This document shows positions 1 through 7,884 of a stretch of DNA of 64,000 nucleotides, piece by piece. The stretch's first letter is position 1. Every line of letters starts with the position of its first letter. The position numbers and the translations under genes are program-made. This DNA is from Rhodopseudomonas palustris (GTDB lineage: Bacteria; Pseudomonadota; Alphaproteobacteria; Rhizobiales; Xanthobacteraceae): the NCBI RefSeq assembly GCF_003031265.1, contig NZ_CP019966.1, positions 2,728,001-2,792,000 on the forward strand, read 5' to 3'. Below the pieces are notes generated by a model. It saw nothing but the letters and a program-made list of their open reading frames with translations. It did no database searches and was not told where the DNA came from.

Positions 1-2
1 CC

Positions 3-665
3 GCGGTGATCGCGATCGCTGATCACGCTCGGCTCGACTACGTGCGGATCGTCGAAGACTCCCGCGAGGCGTTCAACATCACCTCGGCGGCGGTCTCGGT
101 CGGCGCGCATGCGCATTTCAACGCGTTCGGCATCACCACCGGCGGGCTCGTCAGCCGCTATCAGGCGGTGGTGACGGTGGCCGGCTCGCACTCCGAAGTG
201 CAGACCAACGGCGTCAATCTCCTCAACGGCAAGCAGCACGCCGACACCACGCTGGTGATGAACCACGATGTGCCGCATTGCGCCAGCCGCGAAGGTTTCC
301 GCGCTGTGGTGGACGACCGGGGGCACTCGGTCTTCCAGGGGCGGATCAACGTCCGTCAGCCGGCGCAGCAGACCGACGCCAAAATGATGACGCGGGCGCT
401 GTTGCTGTCGGACGAGGCCGAGGTCGACAATAAGCCGGAGCTCGAAATCTTCGCCGACGACGTCACCTGCGGCCACGGCGCCGCGGTCGGCGCGCTCGAC
501 GACTCCTTGCTGTTCTATCTGCGCGCCCGCGGCCTGCCGCAGAAGGAAGCCGAGGCGATGCTGATCCAGGCTTTCGTCGGCGAGGCGATCGAAGCGATCG
601 CGGACGATAATTTACGTGAGCTGGTGACCGCGGCTGCGGTGCGCTGGCTGGAGGCGAGGCGATGA
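3..665 (+). CDS. sufD: Fe-S cluster assembly protein SufD, C-terminal part
   Basis: SufD is the scaffold partner of SufB and SufC in the SUF iron-sulfur assembly complex of the cytosol. The reading frame enters from the left edge, so the first part of the protein lies outside the window and about 220 residues remain. The visible part has the beta-helix repeats typical of SufB/SufD, with stretches such as GAHAHFNAFGITTGG and LLLSDEAEVDNKPELEIFADDV and the segment around CGHGAAVGALDDSLLFYLRARGL that marks the SufD C-terminal helices. It overlaps sufS by 4 bases, indicating translational coupling inside a suf operon. Identity is supported by both sequence and neighbours. Confidence 0.93.
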   Translation, partial: AVIAIADHARLDYVRIVEDSREAFNITSAAVSVGAHAHFNAFGITTGGLVSRYQAVVTVAGSHSEVQTNGVNLLNGKQHADTTLVMNHDVPHCASREGFRAVVDDRGHSVFQGRINVRQPAQQTDAKMMTRALLLSDEAEVDNKPELEIFADDVTCGHGAAVGALDDSLLFYLRARGLPQKEAEAMLIQAFVGEAIEAIADDNLRELVTAAAVRWLEARR

Positions 666-1909
666 GTACGCATCCGGCGGTCAACAACGGCAGCTACGAC
701 GTCGACCTGGTCCGCGAGGACTTTCCGGCGCTGGCGCTGCAGGTTTACGGCAAGAAGCTGGTGTATCTCGACAACGCCGCCTCGGCGCAGAAGCCGCGGC
801 AGGTGCTGACGCGGATGACGCAGGCGTATGAGAGCGAATACGCCAACGTGCATCGCGGCCTGCATTATCTCGCCAACGCCGCGACCGAGGCTTACGAGGG
901 CGGCCGCACCCGCGTGCAGCATCTGCTCAACGCCAAGCGGCCCGAAGAGATCATCTTCACCCGCAACGCCACCGAGGCGGTCAACCTGGTGGCGTCGTCG
1001 TGGGGCGCGACCAATATCGGCGAGGGCGACGAGATCGTGCTCTCGATCATGGAGCACCACTCCAACATCGTGCCGTGGCACTTCCTGCGCGAGCGCCAGG
1101 GAGCGGTGATCAAGTGGGCGCCGGTCGACGACGAAGGCAACTTCCTGCTCGACGAGTTCGAGAAGCTGCTGACCGCCAAGACCAAGCTGGTCGCGATCAC
1201 CCAGATGTCGAACGCGCTCGGTACCGTCGTTCCGGTCAAGGACGTGGTGAAGATCGCCCATGCCCGCGGCATTCCGGTGCTGGTCGACGGCAGCCAGGCG
1301 GCGGTGCATCTCGCGATCGATGTCCAGGACATCGACTGCGACTTCTATGTGATGACCGGCCACAAGATCTATGGCCCGACCGGGATCGGCGCGCTGTACG
1401 GCAAGTACGACGTGCTCGCCAAGATGCGCCCCTACAACGGCGGCGGCGAGATGATCCGCGAGGTCGCGCAGGATTGGGTGACCTACGGAGATCCGCCGCA
1501 TCGATTCGAAGCCGGCACGCCGGCGATCGTCGAAGCCGTCGGGCTCGGCGCCGCGATCGACTACGTCAATTCGATCGGCAAGGAGCGGATCGCCGCCCAC
1601 GAACACGATCTTTTGACCTACGCCGAGGAGCGGCTCCGCGAGATCAACGCGCTGCGGATCATCGGCAATGCCAAGGGCAAAGGCCCGGTGATTTCCTTCG
1701 AAATGAAGGGCGCACACCCGCACGACGTCGCTACGGTGATCGACCGGCAGGGGATCGCGGTCCGCGCCGGCACCCATTGCGTGATGCCGCTGCTGGAGCG
1801 GTTCCAAGTCACTGCGACGTGCCGTGCGTCGTTCGGCATGTATAATACCCGTGAGGAAGTGGACCAACTCGTCAGTGCGCTGATCAAGGCGCGGGATCTG
1901 TTCGCATGA
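662..1909 (+). CDS. sufS: cysteine desulfurase SufS (class II, PLP dependent)
   Basis: SufS takes sulfur from L-cysteine and passes it as persulfide to the SUF scaffold. The product of 415 residues is full length for the family. The PLP-binding lysine is K235 in MTGHKIYGPTGIG, and the persulfide-forming cysteine is C373 in RAGTHCVMPLLERF, followed by the RASFGMYNT signature. The ATG start overlaps the end of sufD by 4 bases, and the stop overlaps the next gene by 4 bases. No SufE or SufU gene is seen downstream in this window, so the sulfur acceptor is not identified here. Confidence 0.97.
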   Translation: MSTHPAVNNGSYDVDLVREDFPALALQVYGKKLVYLDNAASAQKPRQVLTRMTQAYESEYANVHRGLHYLANAATEAYEGGRTRVQHLLNAKRPEEIIFTRNATEAVNLVASSWGATNIGEGDEIVLSIMEHHSNIVPWHFLRERQGAVIKWAPVDDEGNFLLDEFEKLLTAKTKLVAITQMSNALGTVVPVKDVVKIAHARGIPVLVDGSQAAVHLAIDVQDIDCDFYVMTGHKIYGPTGIGALYGKYDVLAKMRPYNGGGEMIREVAQDWVTYGDPPHRFEAGTPAIVEAVGLGAAIDYVNSIGKERIAAHEHDLLTYAEERLREINALRIIGNAKGKGPVISFEMKGAHPHDVATVIDRQGIAVRAGTHCVMPLLERFQVTATCRASFGMYNTREEVDQLVSALIKARDLFA

Positions 1910-2274
1910 CCGATACGATCGAAGCCAAAGCCAACATGCAGACCGTTTCGGCGCTGCCGCCGGAGGAGACCGAGCGGCTCGGCACCGAGATCGTGGCCGC
2001 GCTGAAGACGGTGTTCGACCCGGAAATCCCCGCCGACATTTACGAGCTCGGACTAATCTACAAAGTCGAGATCAAGGACGACCGCACCGTCGACCTCGAC
2101 ATGACGCTGACGACGCCGAACTGTCCGGCTGCGGCCGAGCTGCCGACCATGGTCGAGAACGCGGTGGCCAGCGTGCCCGGCGTCGGCGTGGTCAACGTCA
2201 ACATTGTCTGGGAGCCGCCGTGGACTCCGGAGCGGATGAGCGACGAAGCCCGGCTCGTGCTGAATATGTGGTGA
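1906..2274 (+). CDS. sufT: SUF system DUF59/MIP18-like protein (SufT type)
   Basis: A 122-residue protein of the DUF59 (FeS_assembly_P, MIP18) family, found in many suf operons and thought to help maturation or delivery of Fe-S clusters. Visible marks are the DPEIPADIYELGLIY block at residues 39-52 and a conserved cysteine, C73, in TTPNCPAAAELP. About 20 residues at the N terminus precede the domain and look unstructured. The ATG overlaps the sufS stop codon, so it is translated together with sufS. The symbol sufT is used for this family elsewhere; the exact role here is inferred from context. Confidence 0.85.
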   Translation: MTDTIEAKANMQTVSALPPEETERLGTEIVAALKTVFDPEIPADIYELGLIYKVEIKDDRTVDLDMTLTTPNCPAAAELPTMVENAVASVPGVGVVNVNIVWEPPWTPERMSDEARLVLNMW

Positions 2275-2281
2275 GGACGGA

Positions 2282-2698
2282 TTGGGTCTGCGTCTGAACG
2301 GAGTGATCGAAACGGCGCTGTATGTCGACGACCTCGATCGCGCCCGAAGCTTCTACCAGGACGTCCTGCTGCTGAGTCCGATGACGAGCGATCAGCGGTT
2401 TTGTGCTTTCGACGTGGGTGGCCGCAACGTGCTGCTGCTGTTCAAGCGGGGCAGCACGCTGGAGACGGTCCAACTGCCGGGCGGCACGATCCCGCCGCAT
2501 GATGGCAGCGGACCTGTCCACATGGGACTGTCGATCGATCGCGACCGGCTCGGCGAATGGGAAGCGCGCCTGACGGAGCATGGCGTGGAGATCGAAGGCC
2601 GCACGGAGTGGCCGCGAGGCGGGTCGAGTATCTACTTCCGTGATCCCGATCGCCATCTGTTGGAACTTGTGACGCCGGGTGTCTGGCCGATCCATTAG
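2282..2698 (+). CDS. VOC-superfamily (glyoxalase/dioxygenase fold) protein
   Basis: A 138-residue single-domain vicinal oxygen chelate protein. The pattern VIETALYVDDLDRARSFYQDVL at the N terminus and candidate metal ligands E10, H80 and E129 (in HLLELVTPG) fit a glyoxalase-like metal site. The only start that keeps the first beta strand is TTG at 2282, 7 bases after the sufT-like gene and preceded by GAGGACGG. Its position inside the suf operon is conserved-looking but says little about substrate. It could be a glyoxalase I-like, fosfomycin-resistance-like or dioxygenase-like member; substrate not assigned. Confidence 0.82.
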   Translation: MGLRLNGVIETALYVDDLDRARSFYQDVLLLSPMTSDQRFCAFDVGGRNVLLLFKRGSTLETVQLPGGTIPPHDGSGPVHMGLSIDRDRLGEWEARLTEHGVEIEGRTEWPRGGSSIYFRDPDRHLLELVTPGVWPIH

Positions 2699-2827
2699 GT
2701 GGCAAACGGCGAGGAACTGGTAGCACCTTTCGAAGTGGCGGTTGCGTAACTATCTGAAGGTCCGGCTGGTCGCCGGTTAAGCGGTGAACGTCTCCGGGTA
2801 GGTCCGGCAACAGGAGTGGGAAACACC

Positions 2828-3199
2828 ATGGCTACGGCACGTCCTCGGCCTCAAGTGATGCGGCTCACCGATGCCGCGGCCATTCGCGTGAAAGAACTAA
2901 TGGGCCGCGCCGACAGCGAGATTCTTGGCCTGCGCGTCGGGATCAAGAATGGCGGCTGCGCCGGACAGTCCTACACGGTCGAGTACGCGCACGATATCAA
3001 GCCGAACGACGAAGTCATCGAAGACAAGGGCGTGAAGATCCTGGTCGATCCGAAGGCGGTGTTGTTCCTGCTCGGCACCGAGATGGACTACAAAGCCGAC
3101 AGGATGCAGGCGCAGTTCGTGTTCAACAACCCGAACCAGATCTCAGCGTGCGGCTGCGGCGAGTCCGTGGAACTGAAGCCGGCCTCGATCGACGGCTGA
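2828..3199 (+). CDS. sufA: A-type Fe-S carrier SufA/IscA (HesB family)
   Basis: SufA-like A-type carriers receive Fe-S clusters from the SUF scaffold and hand them to apoproteins. Counted from the ATG at 2828 the protein has 123 residues with the three ligand cysteines of the family: C44 in KNGGCAGQSY and C108/C110 in SACGCGES. An in-frame GTG lies 12 bases upstream, but AGGAG at 2812-2816 is better placed for the ATG. It follows the VOC gene after 129 bases and closes the suf cluster; a hairpin follows at 3246. Confidence 0.93.
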   Translation: MATARPRPQVMRLTDAAAIRVKELMGRADSEILGLRVGIKNGGCAGQSYTVEYAHDIKPNDEVIEDKGVKILVDPKAVLFLLGTEMDYKADRMQAQFVFNNPNQISACGCGESVELKPASIDG

Positions 3200-3245
3200 G
3201 TTCCGTCGGATCTGATTCAAACTTTACATCCTGTCAGAAGTGTAG

Positions 3246-3275
3246 AGCGCGCGGTGCGATACCGCGCGCTATTTG
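3246..3275 (+). terminator. hairpin after the suf operon
   Basis: A perfect 10-bp inverted repeat (3246-3255 and 3261-3270) with a 5-base loop, followed by ATTTGCG. It lies 46 bases past the sufA stop. The T run is short, so termination strength is uncertain. Confidence 0.6.
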
Positions 3276-3291
3276 CGTGTGCGAATTAAGT

Positions 3292-3305
3292 GCACCTTAA
3301 GGTGC
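3292..3305. promoter_or_regulatory. 14-bp perfect palindrome upstream of the lodA-like gene
   Basis: GCACCTTAAGGTGC reads the same on both strands and ends 49 bases before the lodA-like start codon, a usual place for a dimeric regulator. No regulator gene adjoins the operon, so the protein that would bind it is unknown. This is a candidate operator by symmetry and position only. Confidence 0.4.
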
Positions 3306-3354
3306 CTCAAGCGAATACCTCTCCAAGGGTGGAACCACAGGGGAGGATCATCAG

Positions 3355-5319
3355 ATGAAGCGCCGCGATTTTCTGCTCGGAGCTGCAGCCGTCGGCCTCG
3401 GAGGGCCGTTGCTGGCGAAGGCGGCGATCTCGTCGTTGCACGCGCAACCTGCAGCACCAAAAGGCGCAAAGATCGCCAAGGTCGCGATCTTCCCGGCGAT
3501 CGGTTTCTCCCGCGTCGGTAATGCCGAGGACTGGTTTCTGGCGCCGGAGGTGCCGGGCCTGCTCGACGAGCCAGAAGGCGGCTTCAAGGATAAGCAGGGA
3601 CGGATCAAGAAACAGGTGCAGCGCTTCCGCCTGTTCGGCTACGACGACCAGGGCCGCGTGGTGCGCGAACTCGATGGCGCCGATGGCGTGACCTGGAGCG
3701 TGCACGTCGCCAACACCAAGGCGGCCTGGTACGGCTTCGTCAACGCAATGGATCGCGGCGACAGTGCGCCCGGCGTTCCCGGCGCGCAGCGCAACGCCTT
3801 CGTTGCGGCCGACAAGCGCGAAGCGATGCTGTGCATCGACGCCGGCAAGCTGGAGATTTCCGGCGCCTCGACCAACCCCAAGGGCGGCGACGACAAGTAT
3901 CGGATGAAGGGCCGGTTCTGGCAGACGCTCGACGTCTCGCTCGGCCATCTGCGCACCGACGACAAGGGGCGCCTGTTGGTGTTCGCCGCCGATGGCGTCT
4001 CGCGCACCGCGCTGCCGCAGAATCCGGTGCGCGACTTCACTAACAATGACGGCTGGCACGACGACTGGGCCGATGGTTGGGTCAAGGCGACTGTCACGGT
4101 CGATGGTCAGAAGCTCGATTGCGATCCGGCCTGGGTGGTGTGTTGCGGACCGAAATTCGCGCCGCAGCTCGAGCCGATCGTGACGCTGTACGACGCTGCG
4201 CGCGAAGCGATGGTGGCGCTCGGCCAGATGCAGAGCCCGACCGACAAGGTGTCGTTCCGCCGCGACGTGCTGCCGATCCTGCGCCGCGCCGGCGCGATGC
4301 AGTGGGTGGCGACGGCGTCGTTCCTCGGCGCCGCCTGGAACGATATCGGTGATCTGTCCAGTCCGGCGACGCTCGAGACGCTGGCCAAGCCCGGGGCCGA
4401 TGCCAAGGCCGAGCGCAAGAAGGTGTTCGATGCGTTCCGCAAGCCGGACGGCAGCGATCAGCGCGGCTACGCGATTCCGATCATGCTCGGCGACGGCGTC
4501 AACTATCAGGACAGCCCGCACGCCTGGCTGGCGCTGACGCCGACGCAGTATCGCGTGCTCGAACTCTGGGCCGACGGTAAGTTCGAGGCGGACTACGCTG
4601 ACAAGAGCGCGGACTCCGTTCGCACGCTCGACGATCTGCCGATCGAACTACGCCCCGAGGCGATGACGCGTGCTGCGCTCGACGCCTGCTCGGGCGGCGC
4701 GTTCCATCCCGGCGTCGAGATCACCTGGCCGATCCGCCACAAGGCGCTGTATCGCGGCCCGAACGAGACCAAGCTGCCGTTCCGCCTGGCGCTGTCGAAC
4801 CGCAAGAATTTGGCGCAGGATGTCGGGTTGCAGCTCAATCCGGTCAATGTGTTCGCCGGCAATCCCGACAAGCCGGACCAGGGCAAGCCGATCGGCCCGC
4901 AGGCGCCGGGCGATCTGACGCGCTGGATGGGCGTGCCGTGGCAGGGCGATGCGTTCAGTTGCCAGGCAGTGCTCACCGCCAGCGGCTTCCCGACGCCGGT
5001 GTGGTGGCCGGCGCTGCTGCCGGTCGATGTGCTACCCGAGGCGTTCTATCAGCAGATGATGCGCACCGACCTCACCGAGGAGGAGCGGCTGCGATTCTAT
5101 CACACGCGGGTGCCATGGGCGCGCGGAGCCGCTGGCATCGGCCTGCATGTCGAAGCCGGCTACACCGACGGTCTGCGCCGGATGATCGAGCTGTGGACGC
5201 AGATGGGCGTCGTGGTGCGCCGTCCCGGCCCGAAGGGGCTGCCGGGTGTGCCCGACCAACTCTATGTCGAAGTCCAACGCGGCTCGATGGACATCGCGGC
5301 GCCGACGCTGGCGCGCTGA
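3355..5319 (+). CDS. LodA/GoxA-like cysteine tryptophylquinone oxidase with Tat-like leader
   Basis: A 654-residue member of the LodA family, quinoproteins that oxidise primary amines of amino acids (lysine epsilon-oxidase LodA, glycine oxidase GoxA) using a cofactor made from a Cys and a Trp side chain. Family marks seen: an N-terminal domain starting AKVAIFPAIGFSRVGNA, C445 in ALDACSGGAFHPGVEITW and W524 (or W529) in DLTRWMGVPWQGDAFSC, the expected partners for the cofactor. The first 30 residues, MKRRDFLLGAAAVGLGG onward, look like a twin-arginine signal, which would export the folded, modified enzyme. GGGGAGG lies 8 bases before the ATG. Directly followed by its lodB-like partner. Substrate cannot be read from the sequence. 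Confidence 0.9.
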   Translation: MKRRDFLLGAAAVGLGGPLLAKAAISSLHAQPAAPKGAKIAKVAIFPAIGFSRVGNAEDWFLAPEVPGLLDEPEGGFKDKQGRIKKQVQRFRLFGYDDQGRVVRELDGADGVTWSVHVANTKAAWYGFVNAMDRGDSAPGVPGAQRNAFVAADKREAMLCIDAGKLEISGASTNPKGGDDKYRMKGRFWQTLDVSLGHLRTDDKGRLLVFAADGVSRTALPQNPVRDFTNNDGWHDDWADGWVKATVTVDGQKLDCDPAWVVCCGPKFAPQLEPIVTLYDAAREAMVALGQMQSPTDKVSFRRDVLPILRRAGAMQWVATASFLGAAWNDIGDLSSPATLETLAKPGADAKAERKKVFDAFRKPDGSDQRGYAIPIMLGDGVNYQDSPHAWLALTPTQYRVLELWADGKFEADYADKSADSVRTLDDLPIELRPEAMTRAALDACSGGAFHPGVEITWPIRHKALYRGPNETKLPFRLALSNRKNLAQDVGLQLNPVNVFAGNPDKPDQGKPIGPQAPGDLTRWMGVPWQGDAFSCQAVLTASGFPTPVWWPALLPVDVLPEAFYQQMMRTDLTEEERLRFYHTRVPWARGAAGIGLHVEAGYTDGLRRMIELWTQMGVVVRRPGPKGLPGVPDQLYVEVQRGSMDIAAPTLAR

Positions 5320-5324
5320 TCTCG

Positions 5325-6425
5325 ATGGGCCGGATCGCCGTGATCGGCGCAGGGGTGGCGGCGCTTGCCGCCGCCCGCAGCCTGGTGCTGGCCGGGCGAC
5401 GGCCGCTGCTGATCGCGCCGGATCGCGAGGTGATCAGCCGCGGCGAGACGTTGTCGCCGGCCGCTGCCGCATTGCTCGCGCGGCTGCAATGGGCCGACCT
5501 GCTCGACGCCGAAAGCGCGCTGCCGAGCGAAGGCAGGTTTTCGGTGTGGGGCGACGGAACCTTGCGGCGGGCCGCGCAAGGCGAGGGTGCCTGGCACCTC
5601 GATCGCGCCAGCTTCGAGCGGCAGATGCGGACCAAGCTGAATAGCGATGCGATCGAGTGCCATCCGATCATCGTCACCATGCTGGTGCATCACTGCGATG
5701 GAGTCGTGCTCGAACTCGGCGATGGCCGCGTCGTGTTCGCCGACGCTGCCATCGATTGCAGCGGCCGTGCCGCGTTGTCGTCGGGAACTGCAGCGGGGCG
5801 GCGCCGCACCGACCGGCTGGTCGCCGTGTGGCGCGTGCTCGACCTGCCGGACGATACCGAGCCCGCCGCGGCGACCTTGATCGAAGCGGTGGCGCTGGGC
5901 TGGTGGTACATGGCCCCACTGCCGGGCCACCGCATGATGCTCGGCCTGTTCACCGACACCGATTTGTTGCCGCCCGGCGCCGCGCAGAATGGCGCCACAT
6001 GGACCAGCCTGGCTGCGTCGACGGTCGCGATCGCCCCGCGGCTGCGGAGTCTCGGCCTCGATACCACGGCAGCAGGTGCGCCGCCCCAGGTCGCGCCCGC
6101 TGCTACCGTCACCGCCAGCCGTCTGATCGAGGGGCGCATCCTGCGCGCCGGTGATGCCGCGGCCGCGCTTGATCCGCTCGGCGCCAACGGTCTCGCCACC
6201 GCGCTGTGGAGCGGCATGGCGGCTGCAGAGGCGACGCTGACGCTGACCGATGGCGATCCCGAACGGGCCGACGCCTATGAGCGCGATTACTTGCAAGGCA
6301 TCGCGCAGCACCTCGTCACCCAGCAGGCGATGTACGCCGCCGAGCCGCGCTTCGCCGATGCGCCGTTCTGGCAGCGCCGCCGCACTGTCGCATCGTCCCA
6401 CCCTAACCAGGAGATCTCGCCATGA
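5325..6425 (+). CDS. LodB-like FAD-dependent oxidoreductase (LodA maturation)
   Basis: LodB-type flavoproteins are needed in the cytoplasm to build the tryptophylquinone cofactor of their LodA partner. The frame is open further upstream inside lodA, but the ATG at 5325, 5 bases after the lodA stop, starts the dinucleotide-binding fold exactly: MGRIAVIGAGVAALAAARSL. The product is 366 residues. A second FAD motif, with ILRAGDAAAALDPLGANGLA near residue 270, matches the flavin-dependent monooxygenase/halogenase-like fold. No signal peptide, consistent with cytoplasmic action. The stop overlaps the ridA-like ATG by 4 bases. Confidence 0.87.
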   Translation: MGRIAVIGAGVAALAAARSLVLAGRRPLLIAPDREVISRGETLSPAAAALLARLQWADLLDAESALPSEGRFSVWGDGTLRRAAQGEGAWHLDRASFERQMRTKLNSDAIECHPIIVTMLVHHCDGVVLELGDGRVVFADAAIDCSGRAALSSGTAAGRRRTDRLVAVWRVLDLPDDTEPAAATLIEAVALGWWYMAPLPGHRMMLGLFTDTDLLPPGAAQNGATWTSLAASTVAIAPRLRSLGLDTTAAGAPPQVAPAATVTASRLIEGRILRAGDAAAALDPLGANGLATALWSGMAAAEATLTLTDGDPERADAYERDYLQGIAQHLVTQQAMYAAEPRFADAPFWQRRRTVASSHPNQEISP

Positions 6426-6895
6426 AGGCTACTCTGCGCACGCTCTTTGCTGCTGCCGCCCTTGCTATCACCTTGCCGGCAGCGGCTTCCGCCGAAACCA
6501 GCGCGGTGAAGATCATCGCGCCGACCGATAAGACGATCACACCGAGCGGCACCTGGAGCATCGGCGCCCGCGCCGGCGACTTCGTGTTCATCGGCGGGAT
6601 GCGCGGCACCGACCGCGTCACCGGCAAGATGGTCGACGGCGACGAGGCGCGGATCCGGCGGATGTTCGACAACATGCTGGCGGCGGCCGAAGCGGCCGGC
6701 GCCACCAAGGCCGATGCGGTGCGGCTCACCGTGTTCGTGACCGACGTCGCTAAGTACCGTCCGGTGGTCAACAAGGTGCAGAAGGACATCTGGGGCGACG
6801 GCCCGTATCCGCCGCGCACCGTGCTGCAGGTGCCGGCGCTTGACCAGGGCGACATCGCCGAAATCGACGGCACGTTCTACGCACCGGCGAAGTAA
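6422..6895 (+). CDS. secreted RidA-family (YjgF/UK114) imine deaminase
   Basis: RidA proteins hydrolyse reactive enamines and imines to keto compounds and ammonia. This 157-residue protein carries the RidA fold from about residue 30, including R132 in YPPRTVLQVPAL, which corresponds to the substrate-binding arginine of active RidA, and the closing IAEIDGTFYAP. Unlike most RidA proteins it begins with a clear signal peptide (residues 1-24, ending AAASA-ET), placing it in the periplasm. It is translationally coupled to the lodB-like gene. I infer that it handles the imine made by the exported LodA-like oxidase; this pairing is not proven by sequence alone. Confidence 0.85.
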   Translation: MKATLRTLFAAAALAITLPAAASAETSAVKIIAPTDKTITPSGTWSIGARAGDFVFIGGMRGTDRVTGKMVDGDEARIRRMFDNMLAAAEAAGATKADAVRLTVFVTDVAKYRPVVNKVQKDIWGDGPYPPRTVLQVPALDQGDIAEIDGTFYAPAK

Positions 6896-6980
6896 GACCG
6901 CCGGCCTCCGGGCTCACATTTGAACCGGTGCGGGCCATCGCGCGACTGGAAGGAAGCAAGATTTACATTCGGAGGTGCCG

Positions 6981-7262
6981 ATGGCCCGGCCGTATTTTGC
7001 TCTCACGTCTTCTTTGCTGGCGAGTAGTGTCTCGCTGTCTGCCTTTATTATCAGTGTGCCGGCCCACGCTCAGAGTGAGGACGCGGCGCAGACATGCCAG
7101 CAGCCGATCACGTCAGTCGAGACAAGCCTCGCAGCATGCACGGCGGCGATCGACTCCGGCGACAGAGACGGCGCGGTCGCTGACTTTCAGCAGACCGTGA
7201 AGCTCAGCCCGCAGTTCAAGGAAGCGGTCGAGCGGCTGCAGGAACTCGGCGTCCGGATGTAG
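6981..7262 (+). CDS. small secreted protein, TPR-like helix
   Basis: A 93-residue protein with an N-terminal signal peptide (about 30 residues, ending PAHAQ-SE) and a short mature part whose second half, GDRDGAVADFQQTVKLSPQFKEA, resembles one tetratricopeptide helix pair. GGAGG lies 5 bases before the ATG at 6981, which decides against an in-frame GTG 6 bases earlier. Two cysteines in the mature part (TCQQ and LAACTAA) could form a disulfide. I do not recognise a named family. Confidence 0.65.
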   Translation: MARPYFALTSSLLASSVSLSAFIISVPAHAQSEDAAQTCQQPITSVETSLAACTAAIDSGDRDGAVADFQQTVKLSPQFKEAVERLQELGVRM

Positions 7263-7369
7263 CCGCGCGGAGTGCTGCGAGCGAATGCCTTCGCGTTCGC
7301 GGTGTTTGTTGTTATCCTTGGAAATTGCACCGGCGGCGCAGCTCGCCGCAACTTAGCTATGAGCCAGCC

Positions 7370-7876
7370 ATGGATCGTGAGTTCCTCGCCGATCTGTTCG
7401 CGCCATTCGGTCCGGTCACGATCCGGCGGATGTTCTCAGGCTTCGGGATCTCGGCTGACGGCGTGACGTTTGCGCTGGTGATCCGCGATGCGATCTATCT
7501 GCGCACCGATGCGGACGGCGCGGCGCGGTTCGAGGCCGAGGGCAGCCGGCCGTTTCGCTACGACACCCGCACCAAGACGGTGACGGTCGGCTCATACTGG
7601 CTGCTGCCGGAACGGCTGCTCGACGATCCGGACGAGCTCGCGCAATGGGCCCGCAGCGCTTATGCGGCCGCCGAGCGCGCCGCGCTCAGCAAGGCGTCGA
7701 AGACGCGGCGTGGGACCAAGACGAAGACTGCGGCTGATAGCAATAAGGCGCCGAAGCGAACCAAGCCGGCCAGCGCTCAACGGAAGGTCAAGACAGTTGC
7801 GAAGGCAGCAGGTCGGGCCAAGACCGCGAAGACCACAAAGGCTCCTGCGGCGAAGCGCGGCCGGGCGGCGCGCTAA
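7370..7876 (+). CDS. TfoX N-terminal domain protein with lysine-rich tail
   Basis: A 168-residue protein whose first 100 residues match the TfoX/Sxy N-terminal domain (RRMFSGFGISADGVTFALVIRDAIYL and the YWLLPERLLDDPDEL segment). TfoX was named in competence regulation, but single-domain members in alphaproteobacteria have no established role. Residues from about 110 to the end are a Lys/Arg/Ala/Thr-rich tail, like histone H1-type or nucleic-acid-binding tails. Start chosen at the ATG that begins MDREFLADLF. Confidence 0.8.
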   Translation: MDREFLADLFAPFGPVTIRRMFSGFGISADGVTFALVIRDAIYLRTDADGAARFEAEGSRPFRYDTRTKTVTVGSYWLLPERLLDDPDELAQWARSAYAAAERAALSKASKTRRGTKTKTAADSNKAPKRTKPASAQRKVKTVAKAAGRAKTAKTTKAPAAKRGRAAR

Positions 7877-7884
7877 CGGCGGCG

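Noticed and set aside
515..1867. Long leftward frame of 450 codons over sufD/sufS
   Set aside because: Antisense shadow in a GC-rich gene; the sequence is rich in Arg, His and Asp and matches no family, while sufS on the other strand is certain.
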